DNA of 64,000 bases, from contig WION01000010.1 of assembly GCA_015039365.1 (NCBI GenBank), positions 620,001 through 684,000 of the forward strand. The letters run 5' to 3'. Position 1 is the first letter of the stretch; each line of letters starts with the position of its first letter. Origin of the DNA: Amanita rubescens. Lineage: Eukaryota; Basidiomycota; Agaricomycetes; Agaricales; Amanitaceae. Positions 44,578 through 56,619 of this stretch are shown piece after piece. The notes under the pieces are model-generated. The model was not told where the DNA came from. It ran no database searches and was given only the letters and a program-made list of their open reading frames with translations. The position numbers and the translations under genes were made by a program.

Positions 44578-45883
44578 ATGAGTCCTCCGCACAAAATGTC
44601 CAACGAGGAAGAACTGAACCCCTATGAACTTTTGGATGTGAAAACAGAGGCTACAGACCAGGAAATCCGAACTGCTTATCGCCATCGGTCTTTGAAAGTT
44701 CACCCTGATCGGGTGAGTTTCGGAACTACAAGGGACATACGCTGCTAACCACGACACAGAACCGAAATAACCCCGACGCAGGTGCACGTTCAACATATAG
44801 TCTGCTACGATTATGCTAATATGATACCACTGAATAGCCAGAAAATTCCATGAACTGACTCAGGCATACGAACTACTACTCGACCCCCTGCGACGGCTCG
44901 CTCTCGATGCGAAGCTTCGACTGAAAAAAGCGCGAACAGAACGTTACAAGGCTTATGATTCAAAGCGCAAGAATCTCCTGGACGAACTCGAAGAACGAGA
45001 GAGAGAGTTCAAGAAAGCAAGGGTCGACAAACAGAAAGAGGAGGTCGCCCGGTGGCAAGAGGACGAGAGGATTAAGGAAGAGGGAAAGAAGCTGAGGGAG
45101 CAGAGGGAACAAGAGCTAAAACGAAGACAGGCGGAAGCGGAAGCGGCTGCGTCAGCAACGCAAGATGAGGAAGAGCCACCAGCGTTAGGTGAGTTAGACA
45201 GCGTCCTCTCTTAAATGGCTTACAAAGTTCGTAGATCCATTGGATACAACCGTTCGCGTCAAATTCATGATCAAAGTTCATCCAGAATTAACCGAGCCCT
45301 CCGCAATCGCTTCATTGCTATCTCAATTTGGCCCCAGTGACACTGATCTGATCGTAGTCTCTCTCAAAGGATCGAAAAAAGCCTCTGCAGGGACAGAAGA
45401 CAAGAAACCAAAGTATGGCACGGCTTTAGTCCCTTTCAAGCAGATTGGAGATGCCTTTGCCGCTGTCTGCGCGAGTGGTAAACCGGAGAGAGGGTTAAAT
45501 GGTATAGAAGTATCGTGGGTAGGGGGGAAGGAACCTCAAATTCTGGGATGGTTGAAGAAGATGGGTAAATTGGGTGAACCACCTGGAAGCAGTCGTCTAC
45601 AGGATGGAGATACCTCAGTTGCTAGCGATCGAAAGGCTACTTTTCCTCCGGAGCAAACACCGAAATCTACGCGAGGATCAGCGTCATCCCCCGCTTTTGT
45701 AAGTCATTCACGCTCTCCTGCCAGAGCCTTTTCTGACGCGAGTTTTCAAAGCCTCCGTCAAATGCTCTGCCCGCCACCAACTTACCTGGTTTAGACTACG
45801 AGTCTCTCACCTTGATGAGGATGCGGCAAGCTGAAAGAGAAAGATTGGAAAGGGAAATCAGACAACGAGAGGCTGAAGAATAG
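44578..45883 (+). CDS. J-domain protein with C-terminal RRM (DNAJC17/Cwf23-like)
   Basis: Exons 44578-44712, 44760-44781, 44838-45188, 45235-45698 and 45752-45883 give 367 residues; exon 2 is only 22 nt. The J domain is at residues 15-85 (PYELLDVKTEATDQEIRTAY, HPD in KVHPDR, FHELTQAYELLLDPLRRLAL). A charged coiled coil follows (ELEEREREFKKARVDKQKEE), then an RRM-like region (TVRVKFMIKVHPELT, GTALVPFKQIGDAFAAV), then a basic/acidic tail ending RQREAEE. DNAJC17 and Cwf23 associate with spliceosomes; the role here is inferred from this domain order. An in-frame ATG at 44596 is an alternative start. Confidence 0.9.
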
Positions 45884-47502
45884 AGTCCGACAGGATGCCG
45901 GAAGGCCGATGACTTGTTCTCGAAGCCCAGCAAGGATGTGTGGATCAGGAGGCATATACGAGAGGTTAGAGAGAGAGACGAGTATAGATGAAAGGGTCAT
46001 GTTGTCCTACGGGTACTGGTGCACATAATACACTACAGGCAGGAGGAGATTTCATGGAAAGTGCGTGATGGTGCATGAAAACCACTGCACGGTGGGTGTA
46101 AGGGTGAGGCATGGCCAAGCGCGATGATGGAGGGGTGTATGGAATGACCGTTGGGCAAGTGTGTCCGTTCTCAAATCAACAACTGCTTGTAGGCAAGCGT
46201 GGACGTGTCGGACTATGAAAAAATTTTGTCCTGGATACGGCAGTTGTGTTCTTACCGCCAGTGTGATTGATAATAGATGATGGTGAGAGTCCTCAATACA
46301 TAACCTTAAAAGTTCCGCTGCTTCAAAGCTCAAGCTCAAGGCTGGAGGCACGATTGAAACATTGTCATTAACGCAGGTCATCATGATACATCTGCTATCA
46401 TAATTCATATATTGTGCTGATGTCTTCTGATGGAGGCTGTCAACGGACTTCTCGCCAAGCAGTTCAATTACCAGAAAACACTCACTTTGGGACACTATAT
46501 TCCGAAGCCGAAGTTATTGTTATCTTCTGCACGTTAAGTGACAAAACGCGTCGAAATTCCAGCCGCCTAGCGCCCGCGAGGAAACTGACCAACTCCTGCC
46601 AGTGGGTTAACGGGGGAAGAACGACGTTTGAGCGCAGGTAACGCTGGAGACGTCAGAATTTTAATTTTTCAATTGTGTAGCAGTACGCGAGCCGTTCTGC
46701 GATAGAAATTCAAAAAAGCAAACCTACAACGATACAATATCGAAAATACCTTTCATAAAGATCGCCTGGTCACAGGAAAACCTAACCGATGCCGATGGGG
46801 ACGACAAGCACAACTTTGTAAAGTTTCATCTGCCCGGACCTGCCTCGACAAAAGACTTCGGATGAAAACTAACCTTGAGATGATTTGTCATAAACCAGAG
46901 GAACAACGGCCCAATCCTATAACGGTGAGACTTGAAATCCAATGCTAATCAAGTTGTTTTTAACGTGCGTTTGGTCGACCAAGAGGTCTAAGCCCAGGAC
47001 CCACGGCAAGGGAGCACGAGGAATTTCACCTTCCCCTGGGAAACTACCTACAAGTATCGTAAAGTATCGTAAGAAGAAACCAAAAGAAAAAAGAAGAGAA
47101 AAAGAGGAGAAATGTGGGTCAAGGGATTGTGAACAGTAAGTCTGGCCAGGACCCCCGTTCACAAGTCCCCGTCATCCCCGCTCGAACGGCGTGCCTGGCC
47201 AGGGTGCGTGTTCGAGCAAATTCCATTGCCGCGCCGCGATACCACGATCGAAGACCTGTAAAAGCTAGCGGTGTCATAAAATGAGATAGATTGGGCGGTC
47301 CGTTGAATCCACAAACCGATACCAGCCCTGAAGGTGTACTACTGCCGTTGTTGACCAAGTCATCCTGGTGCAATGCAATAAGATCTGTACAGTAATCAGC
47401 CGGGCGTCGACAAACGAAATGAAGACACAGGATTGAAGAAGTCACCGGGCCCAATGTCTCCCACACGATCCCTGCTCCTGGTTTCGATTTTTGAATTTAT
47501 TG
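45884..47502. other. Gene-poor region with one weak minus-strand ORF
   Basis: About 1.6 kb. A minus-strand open frame (46495-46052, about 147 codons) contains LSFEAAELLRLCIEDSHHHL and a good intron-like GTAAGA..CATAG (about 46255-46212), so a small gene is possible, but I do not recognise it. On the plus strand, 46942-47139 encodes a Lys/Arg-rich run only. No other feature seen. Confidence 0.35.
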
Positions 47503-47705
47503 CCCCGCCGTCGCCCGCGCAGATATGACGTTCGCCCCGAAAGGATATCTGTAAAGATTACCCGCAACAAACGTGGAACAAGACAAAAGGAAATGGAGAA
47601 GTGGTGCCCCGCCGTCACCGCCTAATTTTGACGTTCGCCCGGAAAGAAGATCTATAAAAGTTTAGGCGCACATAAACATGACAAGACGAGAGACAGAGAA
47701 GCGCA
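47503..47705. repeat. Two-copy direct repeat, unit about 104 nt
   Basis: CCCCGCCGTC starts at 47503 and again at 47607; each copy continues through GACGTTCGCCC, a TATCTGTAAAG/ATCTATAAAAG motif, AACGTGGAACAAGAC/AACATGACAAGAC and ends AGAGAAG-like. Copies have diverged clearly. The second copy leads straight into the 180-200 nt repeats downstream. Confidence 0.7.
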
Positions 47706-48262
47706 AACAAGATTTTTTTTTTCCTTTTAATTCTTTTTCTTTTTGTTTTACGGAATTTTGACCTTTTTTTGGGAAGGTTTTCGGGACTAGATATGGGTAT
47801 TGCGAGAATCGCCTAGTTCCCAAGAAAAAAGTGAAGATAAGAAGCAGAACGCAGAGAGGAAACAGAAAGAAGCGGAAAGAAGCGGAAAGAAGCGGAAAGA
47901 AGACTTTTTTTTTCCTTTTAATTCTTTTTATCTTTTTTTCTGTTTTACGGAATTTTTGACTTTTTTTTGGGGGCGTTTTTGGGACTAGATATGGGTATTA
48001 CGAGAATCGTCTCGCCTAGTTCCCAAGAAAAGAAGTGAAGATAAGAAGAAGAACGCAGAGAAGAAACGGAAAGAAGCAAAGAAAGCTTTTTTTTTCTTTT
48101 AATTCTTTTTCCTTTTTTTGTTTTTGTTTTACGGAATTTTGACCTTTTTAGGAGTTTTTCGGGACTAGATATGGGTATTACGAGAATCGTCTCGCCTAGT
48201 TCCCAAGAAAGAAGTGAAGATAAGAACCAAGAACGAGAGATAAAACAGAAATATACGCCAGC
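47706..48262. repeat. Three-copy tandem repeat, unit about 180-200 nt
   Basis: Each unit has a T-rich stretch (TTTTTTTTCC, TTTTAATTC), TTTTACGGAATTTT, then GGGACTAGATATGGGTATT (starting 47783, 47981 and 48161), CGAGAATCG, CGCCTAGTTCCCAAGAAA and a purine-rich GAAGATAAGAA..AAAGAAG tail. Strands alternate between pyrimidine-rich and purine-rich halves, so each unit could form a hairpin or triplex. A partial fourth copy (GGCATGGGTATG..AGGATCGTCGCC) follows near 48287. Confidence 0.85.
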
Positions 48263-49558
48263 GTATTTTTTGGGGGCGATTTTTCGGCATGGGTATGCTT
48301 GGGAGGATCGTCGCCCTGATTGTCATTTATGGCGACAAATCTGAAAAGGATTGTCAGAAAATATAATGCCAGAGAGAAGCCGACTTGACCTTTCTCGTCG
48401 CTTTTGAAGCTGCGTTATGGAGGATATTTTGTCTCAACCACGCAAGGGAGCGAGCAGCGACGAGTCTGGTCAGGATTCGCGCCCTCTGCTCCCCGCCACG
48501 CAGCACCGCAATAAGGTTTTCGGTGACGGCTTGACAGAAGCACATCACCTCCATCCTATGCGAGCTATAAGTTGTGGCAACAACGAGGTGAGGCCAATCT
48601 ATGACACGAGCGTCAGAAGAGGACACTGGGAATAACACTCGCCGACAGCGATCCTCTCTGAGGCACGGATCCAAATGGAGCGAGGTGCAGGGAAGGATAG
48701 GATCGTGGTAATTGCCGACTTGGCTCTGGGATTGCCAATTCCAAAGCTCTAGACGTCAGCGCCACCACGCGGACAAACGGGAAAACAGAACAATATCAAA
48801 TGACTTACGCACCGCCGGTCGCCAGTTGCCAGTGCCCGAGAGACAAGAAACAAGGCCAGGTCTGGGAGAATCGGACCAAGAACAGAGCAAGAGTCCCAGA
48901 AAGAGCGCCAAAGCAGTAAGTCGCCAAAAGTAAGTTCCCAGAGAGACCAGAAGACCCGCGAGCGATAGAGGTCGCCAGAAAGCCAGGACGCTACATGTTT
49001 CAGCGGAAACGCAAAACAAGCTAACTCACCATGGAAGAGGATGCAGTTATTATGCGAGGGCCTATCGTTGACACACCGTGTAACTAGAAACATAAATGAA
49101 AGAAAGAAAGGAGCGGATATGATGAATGTAAACTCAGCCGCTTGGACACCTCATCTGCCAGTTGCGGCGCCACTATGAATTGTAGGCCGACCTAAAAGAT
49201 TAGTTGAAGAGCTGGTGATGTCACAGAAGGAACGACACGTACTGCTGTCGCTCGTATGATCTGTCGCAGTCGCCCACGGGAAAAGCACGGGCTGAGCCTG
49301 CAGCCTATGTCATGCTCTACAACAGCGGTAGCCAATGGGTAGCCAACCACATCAGCCGCCTTCACCGCTAGATCATCTGGAAGTTGAAGATACGCCTTGC
49401 CAGGGTCATATCCGCTTCCGTCAAGCGATCCAGCCAGCCACTGGCACGCGGTGCGCGTTGTCACCCAGCGGCTTTCGGAGCCAAGCTCGCCAGGCCAGAC
49501 CCCTACGCCCTGGGTATTTCGGGGCGACTCCGTTAAAATTATTTGATTCGCGTTGAGG
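48263..49558. other. No confident gene
   Basis: About 1.3 kb. Open frames exist on both strands (for example minus 49093-48749 and minus 49590-49192), but none has family features. The stretch 48800-49000 is rich in short repeated words such as GTCGCCAGT, GAGAGAC and AGAGC. Confidence 0.35.
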
Positions 49559-50387
49559 CTAGAGCAGGTGTTGTCGTTTTCGGGATCCACTTCCGATAAT
49601 GATGATGTTCAACATTTCTTTTTCATCCCATTCATATTCGTCGACTAGTTCCATCTCCAATATGACCGTGACATCTAAGATGCGCGGCTTTTTGAGTACA
49701 GATTTCATGAACTAACAGTAATTAACGTACCTTTGTCGATGAAGGTGGCATTGATTAAGGTGTCATCGCCGTCGGATTCATGAAAAGACACTTTGTACGA
49801 TGTTAGCTTAATATTCGAGGATACTAATCATAACATTACCTTCGTCAGCGCGCATCAGGTCGTCCAAGAACGCTGTTTCGTCATCTCGCTGATCTTGATC
49901 AATTCCAGGCAGGTCGTCATCAAAAACAATATCTAAACATGCCCGCCATCAGCGTCAATGATATGCATATAACATCTGTGCATACCTTGGAGCGCCGCAA
50001 CCTGGAAAACGTTAGTTTCATCGAGACTGTTCTGCTTACCTTCCTCATCGCCTTGGACATTCTCGAATGTAACGTCTGGTTGTATGGAACACGTCAAGAC
50101 CGAAAACGTAACATAATCAGGAGGTCATACCTTCGCCTGCAGGCTCGAGGGCGTCCATCATCAACGGCCCCTAATTCCTCCTGCTCTTCAATCACGTCTT
50201 CCTCCTCCTCTTCTGCAATTTCGTCAGTCTCTACAATAGGTTGAAGACCCACCTCTTCAAAGCCGTCGACCCACCAGGGAGTCGGCTTGCGATACCATTT
50301 GGAGACTGGGGCAATAAGAGCAGCGGATATATCATGTGCGGGGGTACTTTTTACGCGGTTAAAAGGGTGGAAGATAATGGTGTTCAT
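49559..50387 (-). CDS. Acidic hypothetical protein, exon model partial
   Basis: Not recognised. The first exon (ATG at 50387) reads MNTIIFHPFNRVKSTPAHDI and KWYRKPTPWWVDGFEEVGLQ, then an acidic run with EEEEEDVIEEQEELG. Downstream exons on the same strand, each bounded by good GT-AG signals, read ALEPAGE, DVTFENVQGDEE, DIVFDDDLPGIDQDQRDDET, SFHESDGDDTLINATFIDK and DVTVILEMELVDEYEWDEKE, ending at the stop 49559-49561 (last exon 49674-49559). The first exon and the rest are one base out of phase around 50175, so either an intron or the start is misjudged, or a +1 error is present. The two Trp-rich and Asp/Glu-rich halves may be separate genes. Confidence 0.5.
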
Positions 50388-51314
50388 CGTGGAAACTTTG
50401 GTTTAAAGTAGGCTTAGGATATCGCAGATATCACAGCTGGGGGGGTAGCGGTTTAGGTGAAGAGCAGTAGTTGGGCTGGGTGACGACTATATATACATGG
50501 TGGCTGACCATTGCGATCGAGGCTGACACTGATTTTGCTCATTTTGCTGACATCATTACGCGTGCTTTCATTGGGTCGCCTGCCTGGATAACAGATAGAA
50601 GCAAAATGGATATGCAGTGAGCGCTGCCTGAGCCAGAACTTCAAGTTGGCGTCCATTATACATAGTAAGTAGCACTACAAGTGTGAATATAAATAGTATC
50701 AAAATGCCCAGTTTCGCACGGTGAATCTGATGTAGGGCCACTAGAAATCTGTGAGAATAAAGTCGTTCTGGCATTCATTAAGCGGTAAAGTCTTACGCGA
50801 ATCCACGACTACATGCGAACCTCGCGTTGACAACTTGAAGGCTCTGAATATCGGACTCGTCTCTGGCACCAGCCTTGCCTACTGTGCTACTGGTTTTCCA
50901 TATGTATGTTTCGCCCAACGTGGACACCACAGTCCTCAGTCTACCATCATCTCATATGACTTTTCTCTTTGCTTTCCTTTCCTCTGCTTCCCAACACGCC
51001 TGGGTACGACTACATACCTGCAACAAATTCACCCTTAGCCTCGTGTTAAACGAATCATTCAGTCAAGAAGCGCAGCACCTTCTTCCTCAAGTCTCCAGAA
51101 GGTGACGATGGTGATTTAGGATGGACGTGTCACTTGCGGAGCCCCGGCCACTTACCTTCGTATACACCCAGCATTATTGCGTCCTCTTCCCAATTCGCGG
51201 GGCTTTGCGTCCTCTCCCCGTTCCGTATCTATCACAGAGACGCGTACTACAACATAGAGCTATGTCGTATGAACACCGGCCAGCGGGGGCAAGTCAGTTG
51301 AAACGAAGCATCGC
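50388..51314. other. No confident gene
   Basis: About 930 nt upstream of the acidic gene. Several short overlapping frames, none convincing. Confidence 0.4.
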
Positions 51315-51712
51315 GCATGGGCGCCTGCCTGTATATTTATGCTCGTTATCGCGCTCAGTCGAGTATGTCGACATCTACGGGTCAGCAAAGAGGATTTGGA
51401 GCCAGATCTACACAGGATGCATCCGGTCCTGAATATCTCAGATGTCGCAATCGAAGCTTATCATCTTTCGTTGTGCGATTTCTTTCAGGACCGGCGCAGG
51501 CAAATATGACATTCATCCTGCGCGGGCGACACTGGTGCGGCTGCCACAGAAGATCGATAGGTTCGCGACAAGGAATGAGCTGCCCCTCATATTACTGGCA
51601 TGGACTGTGGGCGAAGTGGCGGCAGGGGTAACACTGGGGTTAATGGACCTCAAAGGTGCGGCGCTCGCAGCTTGGCTACTTGTCCTGACATCACATGGAC
51701 AGCATTCTTGAT
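51315..51712 (+). pseudogene. C-terminal relic of a NACHT-type NLR gene
   Basis: Plus-strand codons from 51333 read FMLVIALSRVCRHLRVSKED, then LEPDLHRMHPVLNISD and AIEAYHLSLCDFFQDRR, closely matching the C-terminal part of the NLR pseudogene at 60610-62308 (VCRRLRMNKEDLEPDLHKM, TIEAYHLSLRDFFQDR). One base later in frame (near 51490) it continues KYDIHPARATLVRLPQK and a hydrophobic C-terminus. No P-loop part exists nearby, so it is a 5'-truncated, frameshifted fragment. Confidence 0.85.
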
Positions 51713-52139
51713 TTGGATATTCGAATATTCAACCTGCAAAACGGAGAAAGCTTTCAAACGAGGAACTTGGAAGCCAAATGCGGATCCAGCTGTCACGTAT
51801 AGCTCCTTAAATTCCAGACCCATGTCCTCTCTATATCCATGTTACTGTTATTCGCAATGATGATCTGCAAGCGGACGTTTGTTGAATATTGAAAAGTGTG
51901 TTGTGTACAGTCTACAAACCTATATAACAACGTTCCGAGTCACGGAATTCAGAATAATGCAAAGAATACGACGACTCTTGGCAGGCACAGGCACCAGGCA
52001 CGACGTAGATCCTTGATGAGAGTCACGCGATAGGCATATGATCTTACCCCAATAAGAAATGTTCAACAGCATTTCATGTACTGTATTTGAAGCATTCAAA
52101 TGCAGTACCCTTTCCTCATCTTCAACGCGGCCCACTATG
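51713..52139. other. No confident gene
   Basis: About 430 nt between the NLR relic and the membrane-protein array. Nothing recognised. Confidence 0.4.
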
Positions 52140-52530
52140 GGCTCAAGTTCTCTCGTAGCAGGCCTCGCTGTCTCCTTGTCATTCTCGGTTCTAGTGACGA
52201 CTACAACGGTAATCCAGAAGAAACGCAAGCATATAGAACACGAAGCGTAGAATCATGCTCGATCCAGCTTGACTCGTAATTCGAGTAATCAAACCGACGG
52301 CGCAATGAACTAGGGATTTATTGCAGCGGATATTGAACCACCACCACCTGGATAAACCAGAGAACCGCATCATCCAGCCTGTCGGTAGAAACATGAACAT
52401 GTCTGTTCGACAATGAGATGATGTAGTTTCAACAGTAGGTTTAGCTCTCCCGAGCCATGATGCGGTTGCTCCGCTCCAAGTACCCACCATTAAGAAAGAC
52501 GCGATGCTTCCACCGTAATTTCCAACTATT
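52140..52530 (+). pseudogene. Degenerate member of the small TM/PPxY/His-rich family
   Basis: ATG 52138 opens GSSSLVAGLAVSLSFSVLVT, a membrane segment, followed by basic QKKRK. The reading then hits TAG where the neighbour at 53213-53674 has CAG (EAQDRAQ), and the PPxY exon reads IEPPPPG followed by a stop where the neighbour has VEPPPAY. The intron and 3' exon remain alignable up to about 52525 (GCTTCCACCGTAATTTCC in both). Point mutations, not indels, disabled it. Confidence 0.7.
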
Positions 52531-52560
52531 ATGAAAGTTAGTTGTCGAAGAAGATGTCGC

Positions 52561-53199
52561 ACATATAGTGACTGTTTAGCTCCGAATAGTCAAGATAATA
52601 TGCTGTATATCAGGTTTTTCTTTAATGAGTCATCTACCATTTGTCGACCATTTTTCAGATGTAGTCGTAGCGTATGACGGGATCGTATTGTATCAAACAC
52701 TTGAATTTCAAGACTCGACTCCTGGCTCTGGTCCATCTGTGACACGACTTTGATGAGAGAGAACTCAATGGGTACTCACCACAATGTATACAATGTTTTC
52801 AAGTTCTGGAGAACGCACAGTCACGTATGATATTCGATGATCTCTTCGGCCTTTGTTATAGTCAGCAAAGTATTTGTGTTTCGCGGTTGATTCAACTCCA
52901 GATTTGACGCAATTTCCCACTACGGTGGCATGTTCATTTCGTATTTACCAACTTTGGATCTGGTGATTGGCAGGCACGTCAGGGGCCGTTGGCTATGTTA
53001 TCCTTGCATTCCAGACGGCATCTAGGCCAAGTGGATACAAATACCAAGGTTTGATGTCGTTGACAGATTGTCAAGCACTGCGGATTCAATGAATATCCAT
53101 TGCGATAGTGGCGTTGCCTGTCTTGCCCCAACAAGATATCCCGAGGTACACCGCAATATATATTTGAACGCTCAAATGTCCATTGCAGAATCCTTCCCT
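52561..53199. other. Spacer in the membrane-protein array
   Basis: About 640 nt with no supported gene. If the gene at 53213 has upstream exons for an extracellular domain they would lie here, but I could not identify them. Confidence 0.35.
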
Positions 53200-53212
53200 C
53201 GTACATAGTAAG

Positions 53213-53674
53213 GCCCACCATGGTTTCGGGACCCTACCATAGCAAACATTGTTATCATCATTTCCTTCGTGCTATTTGCGGCTCTGTTGACATTCGCAGT
53301 TTTTTGGAAGACTCGCAAGCGTGCGGAAAAAGAAGCGCAGGATCGAGCACAATCCAGCTTTGCTCGTACTTCAAGTAAGCCCATCTTGTGTGGTCAAACT
53401 CTCAGCGTAATGAACTGAGGATTGATTGCAGCCGATGTTGAACCACCACCTGCGTACATCAAAGAATCTCATCATCCGACTGGTCAGTAGAACATAATGA
53501 TGCCTGTGCACAGTGAGCTAATATGGGTTGACCATAGGTATTGCTCTCCCGAGCTATGATAATCATTACACACACCATAGCCACGACTCTCATACGGGTG
53601 CTCCGCAATCCAACCACCAAACATCCGCACAACAAGTGCCCATCGTTAACCGAGTCACAATGCTTCCACCGTAA
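53213..53674 (+). CDS. Small TM protein with PPxY motif and His-rich tail (member D), 5' end unresolved
   Basis: Exons: about 53213-53374, 53432-53482 and 53538-53674, with the same phase-1/phase-1 introns as the three genes downstream. The membrane segment is IVIIISFVLFAALLTFAVFW, then basic KTRKRAEKE, then on the small middle exon EPPPAYIKESHHPTG with a PPAY motif. The last exon gives SYDNHYTHHSHDSHTG with five His in 14 residues, ending at TAA 53674. The only nearby ATG (53220) is one base out of phase with the membrane segment, so either a +1 shift is present or the true start is in an upstream exon. Function unknown. Confidence 0.65.
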
Positions 53675-54179
53675 TTTCCCTCGATATAATGTAAGTTGCT
53701 CGAATAAGATGGGATGCGTAGATAATAACCGACTGCCATTTCCGGTTTAGCTGGAAATATACTTTGGATTGGGTCCTCGGCCCTGCAGTTGTTCTATATG
53801 ACAAAGGATCAGTACTTGTATTGTATCACAATCATTACAACTTGAGATGAATGTCATCCATACTAGTAGGCCGTGCGCGTGACAGAAATAGTCCTGTCGA
53901 CGTTCAAGGTACATGATCATGCTGCGCAGACCATGGATGTATTGTAAAAGTCGCTTTTGCCTCGCGCACGTTCTCGGAAATGCTTTGTATGAATATGTAT
54001 CGAGGGTGTGGTGACGCTCAACCTCCCGATATTTCAGGCTGTCCAAGCGTTGACGACAGGATGAGTAAGCAGTCACTCGTCACTACTAGTCACCAGTCAC
54101 TCCAGATTGGCATGTCAACAGCGGTAAGTATAGTCATGCCTCTATCACAAAGTATCCCACTCTCCGAGCGCTATTCACA

Positions 54180-54634
54180 ATGAACAACCAGTCAAATCCT
54201 CCACAATTCTGGATCATAGGCTTTGTAATAGCCTCTATCGCCATCATACTTATCGTAAGGTTCGCCCGAGCCAAACGGCGGCGGCAATTGGTGGCCGTCA
54301 CCTTATCCAGGACTCCACGTCGGGTTGAATCTGGATTCAATCGAGACCGTAAGTGAACGTCATTCGTTCGTCAAAGTATGGTGCACTTGTACTAATGACA
54401 CTATGTTGCAGTGATCATTGATCAACCGCCACCGCCTGCGTATACACGGTCACCTCCACCTCCGATGTACCCAGCAGGTCAGTTTACAGCATCAAAGAGT
54501 TTCCAATGTGTGGAATTACCGCTACCTATTTTCCTGCAGAAACTCATACCCACACTCACCTCCATCATTACCACCACACAGACACGACTAATACCCCCCT
54601 TATGACCACCAATCATGCTACTTCGAATCTCTAA
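54180..54634 (+). CDS. Small TM protein with PPxY motif and His-rich tail (member A)
   Basis: Exons 54180-54348, 54412-54477 and 54540-54634 give 109 residues. Residues 1-9 are short and polar; the membrane segment is FWIIGFVIASIAIILIV followed by RFARAKRRR, which by the positive-inside rule puts the C-terminus in the cytosol. Exon 2 enters and leaves in phase 1 and encodes LIIDQPPPPAYTRSPPPPMY with a PPAY motif. Exon 3 encodes ETHTHTHLHHYHH, seven His in 13 residues, then a Thr/Asn-rich end. PPxY motifs recruit WW-domain proteins (Rsp5/Nedd4 class); His clusters can bind Zn, Ni or Cu. Both roles are inference. No named family is known to me. If intron 2 is retained, a different 40-residue tail is read (stop near 54603). 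Confidence 0.75.
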
Positions 54635-55326
54635 GGTTCCTTCATGCTATGCTTGATAATTTATTGCAAAACTCCTCTATACGCCTTTTCTAGAATACGA
54701 TTCACAGCGTAAAAGATCGCATTCTAGAGAGGCAAGCTCATCTCTTACAATACCTATTCGTTGCATCATTGCTGTTATTTTTCCGGACAGGTCGCATTAT
54801 GTTATACGTGTTTTCAAGGAAGAAATGGAAAATGATCTGTATATTACTATGTTTTCCGATACATGCAAACAGACAATAACCAACCGAGATGGAATGTCGT
54901 CACTTATTAGCCTCCGCACGCGGCGCCAAAAATAGCCGTGTCACGGTCGACGTCCAAGGTACCACAGAACATGATCATACTGTGCAGGCCATGGATGTAT
55001 TGTAAAAGTCGCTTTTGCCTCGTGAACCTCTTTTGACCTCGCTTAGCGTTGCCGAGGGTCATCAGGCCACTCTATATATTTGGCAAGCATGTCACCCAGC
55101 CACCTCGGTCCTCAAATGTTGTGCACCCATAACGCCAGGGGTCCCCAACCGTTGACGACAAGATCAGTGTATCTAGGACTGGGAATGATGCACGGCATAG
55201 TCACTCGGCACTGAAGTATTGACATTCAACAGCTTTTTTCGCAATATTTTAGCTTGACTGTAGACTGTAGTCACGCCTCTTCAGCAGAAAGTATCCCCAG
55301 TGCCCACTCCCCGAGCGTTATTCACA

Positions 55327-55765
55327 ATGGACAACGTTAACCAGTCATCAACATCGAATCCACCACAAAACCATCAGTCACTATTCTGGGTAGCCCTTGT
55401 CGTCATCTTTGTCTTCATCCCAATTTTCTTCCGGATCATGGGAGCCAAACGGCGGCGGCAATTTGTGGCCGTCACCTTTTCTAGGAGTCCACGTCAAGTT
55501 GAATCTGGACTCAATCGAGACTGTGAGTGAACGTCATTCATTCGTTGCACTTGTATTAATGACATTATGTTGCAGTGCCGCCTGCGTATACACAGTCACC
55601 TCCACCTCCAACTTTAGTGTACCCAGCAGGTCAGTATATAGCCCCGAAGAGCATTCAATGTGTGGGCTTACCACTACCCATTTTCCTGCAGAAACCCATA
55701 CTCACGTCCATCATCACTGCCACACCGGCACGACTAGTCATTTTATGACCGCTTCGCATCACTAA
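55327..55765 (+). CDS. Small TM protein with PPxY motif and His-rich tail (member B)
   Basis: Exons 55327-55522, 55576-55629 and 55692-55765 give 107 residues. ATG 55327 aligns with the starts of members A and C. The membrane segment is LFWVALVVIFVFIPIFFRIM followed by GAKRRR; then FVAVTFSRSPRQVESGLNRD, as in A. Exon 2 is shorter (54 nt, again phase 1/1) and keeps LPPAYTQSPPPP. Exon 3 gives ETHTHVHHHCHTG with six His and a Cys, ending ASHH. The three-exon layout, intron phases and His tail are conserved although sequence around them has diverged, which argues that all are used. Confidence 0.75.
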
Positions 55766-56619
55766 GGTTTCTTCATGTCACGCTTGCGAAAGCACCCATA
55801 CGCCTTTCCTAGAATACGATTTGCCACAGCGCATAATATCGAATTCTAGAGGTGTAAGCTCAGCTATTACGATACCCATTCGTTGCATCATTGCAGTCAT
55901 TGTAGCATATTTATTCCGACAGGTCGCATTATGTTATACGTGTTTTCAAGGAAGGTATATTACGTTTTCCGATACATATGTACGTCAAGGTGGAACAGAC
56001 AATTGAAGTACTGACAGTGACAGCCGTAGCTGGAAATATGCCTCCTGCAATTGTACTTTATGACAGAGGATCAAATACTTGTCTAGCTCTTGTACCACGA
56101 TCATTGCAACTTGATATAAATATCGTCCAAGGTACCGCAGAGGATGATTATGCTGCACACAGGCCATGGATACATTGTATAAAAAGTCCCTTTTGCTTCG
56201 CGAATCTAACGCACGTTCTCAGAAATGCTTTGTATGGATATGCATTTAGCAGCCAGGCACAAACCCTGCTGTGAGAATGCCGTCGGTAACTCGTTGAAAT
56301 GATTCGGCAGACCGCACCGCCTTTTGGCGGCATGTCACCACGCTACCTCAAATGTTGTGCACCCGTGTCGCCCCGTGACGCCAGGCTGTCCAAGCGCTGA
56401 CGACGAGATGAGTAAGGCTGCTTTGAAGCGGTGCACGGCACTACGAATCCTGGCAGTAAGCACTAAGGCAGGCACGTGAAACCGTAGCCTTGGGAAACAC
56501 TGGTCACTCCGCCGCATTGACGTCGACATGTTGACATATTCAACAGCCTTTTTTAGCAAAGTACTTTAGCTTAATTGGCAGTAAGCACGACGTACTATCC
56601 CCCCGCGCTAACTTTCACA

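Noticed and set aside
48749..49093. Minus-strand ORF of 114 codons
   Set aside because: The sequence is built from short repeated words and shows no domain; composition fits a repeat-rich spacer.
49986..50001. A 16-nt microexon in the acidic gene
   Set aside because: Including it leads to a stop in the next exon; removing one longer intron keeps the phase.
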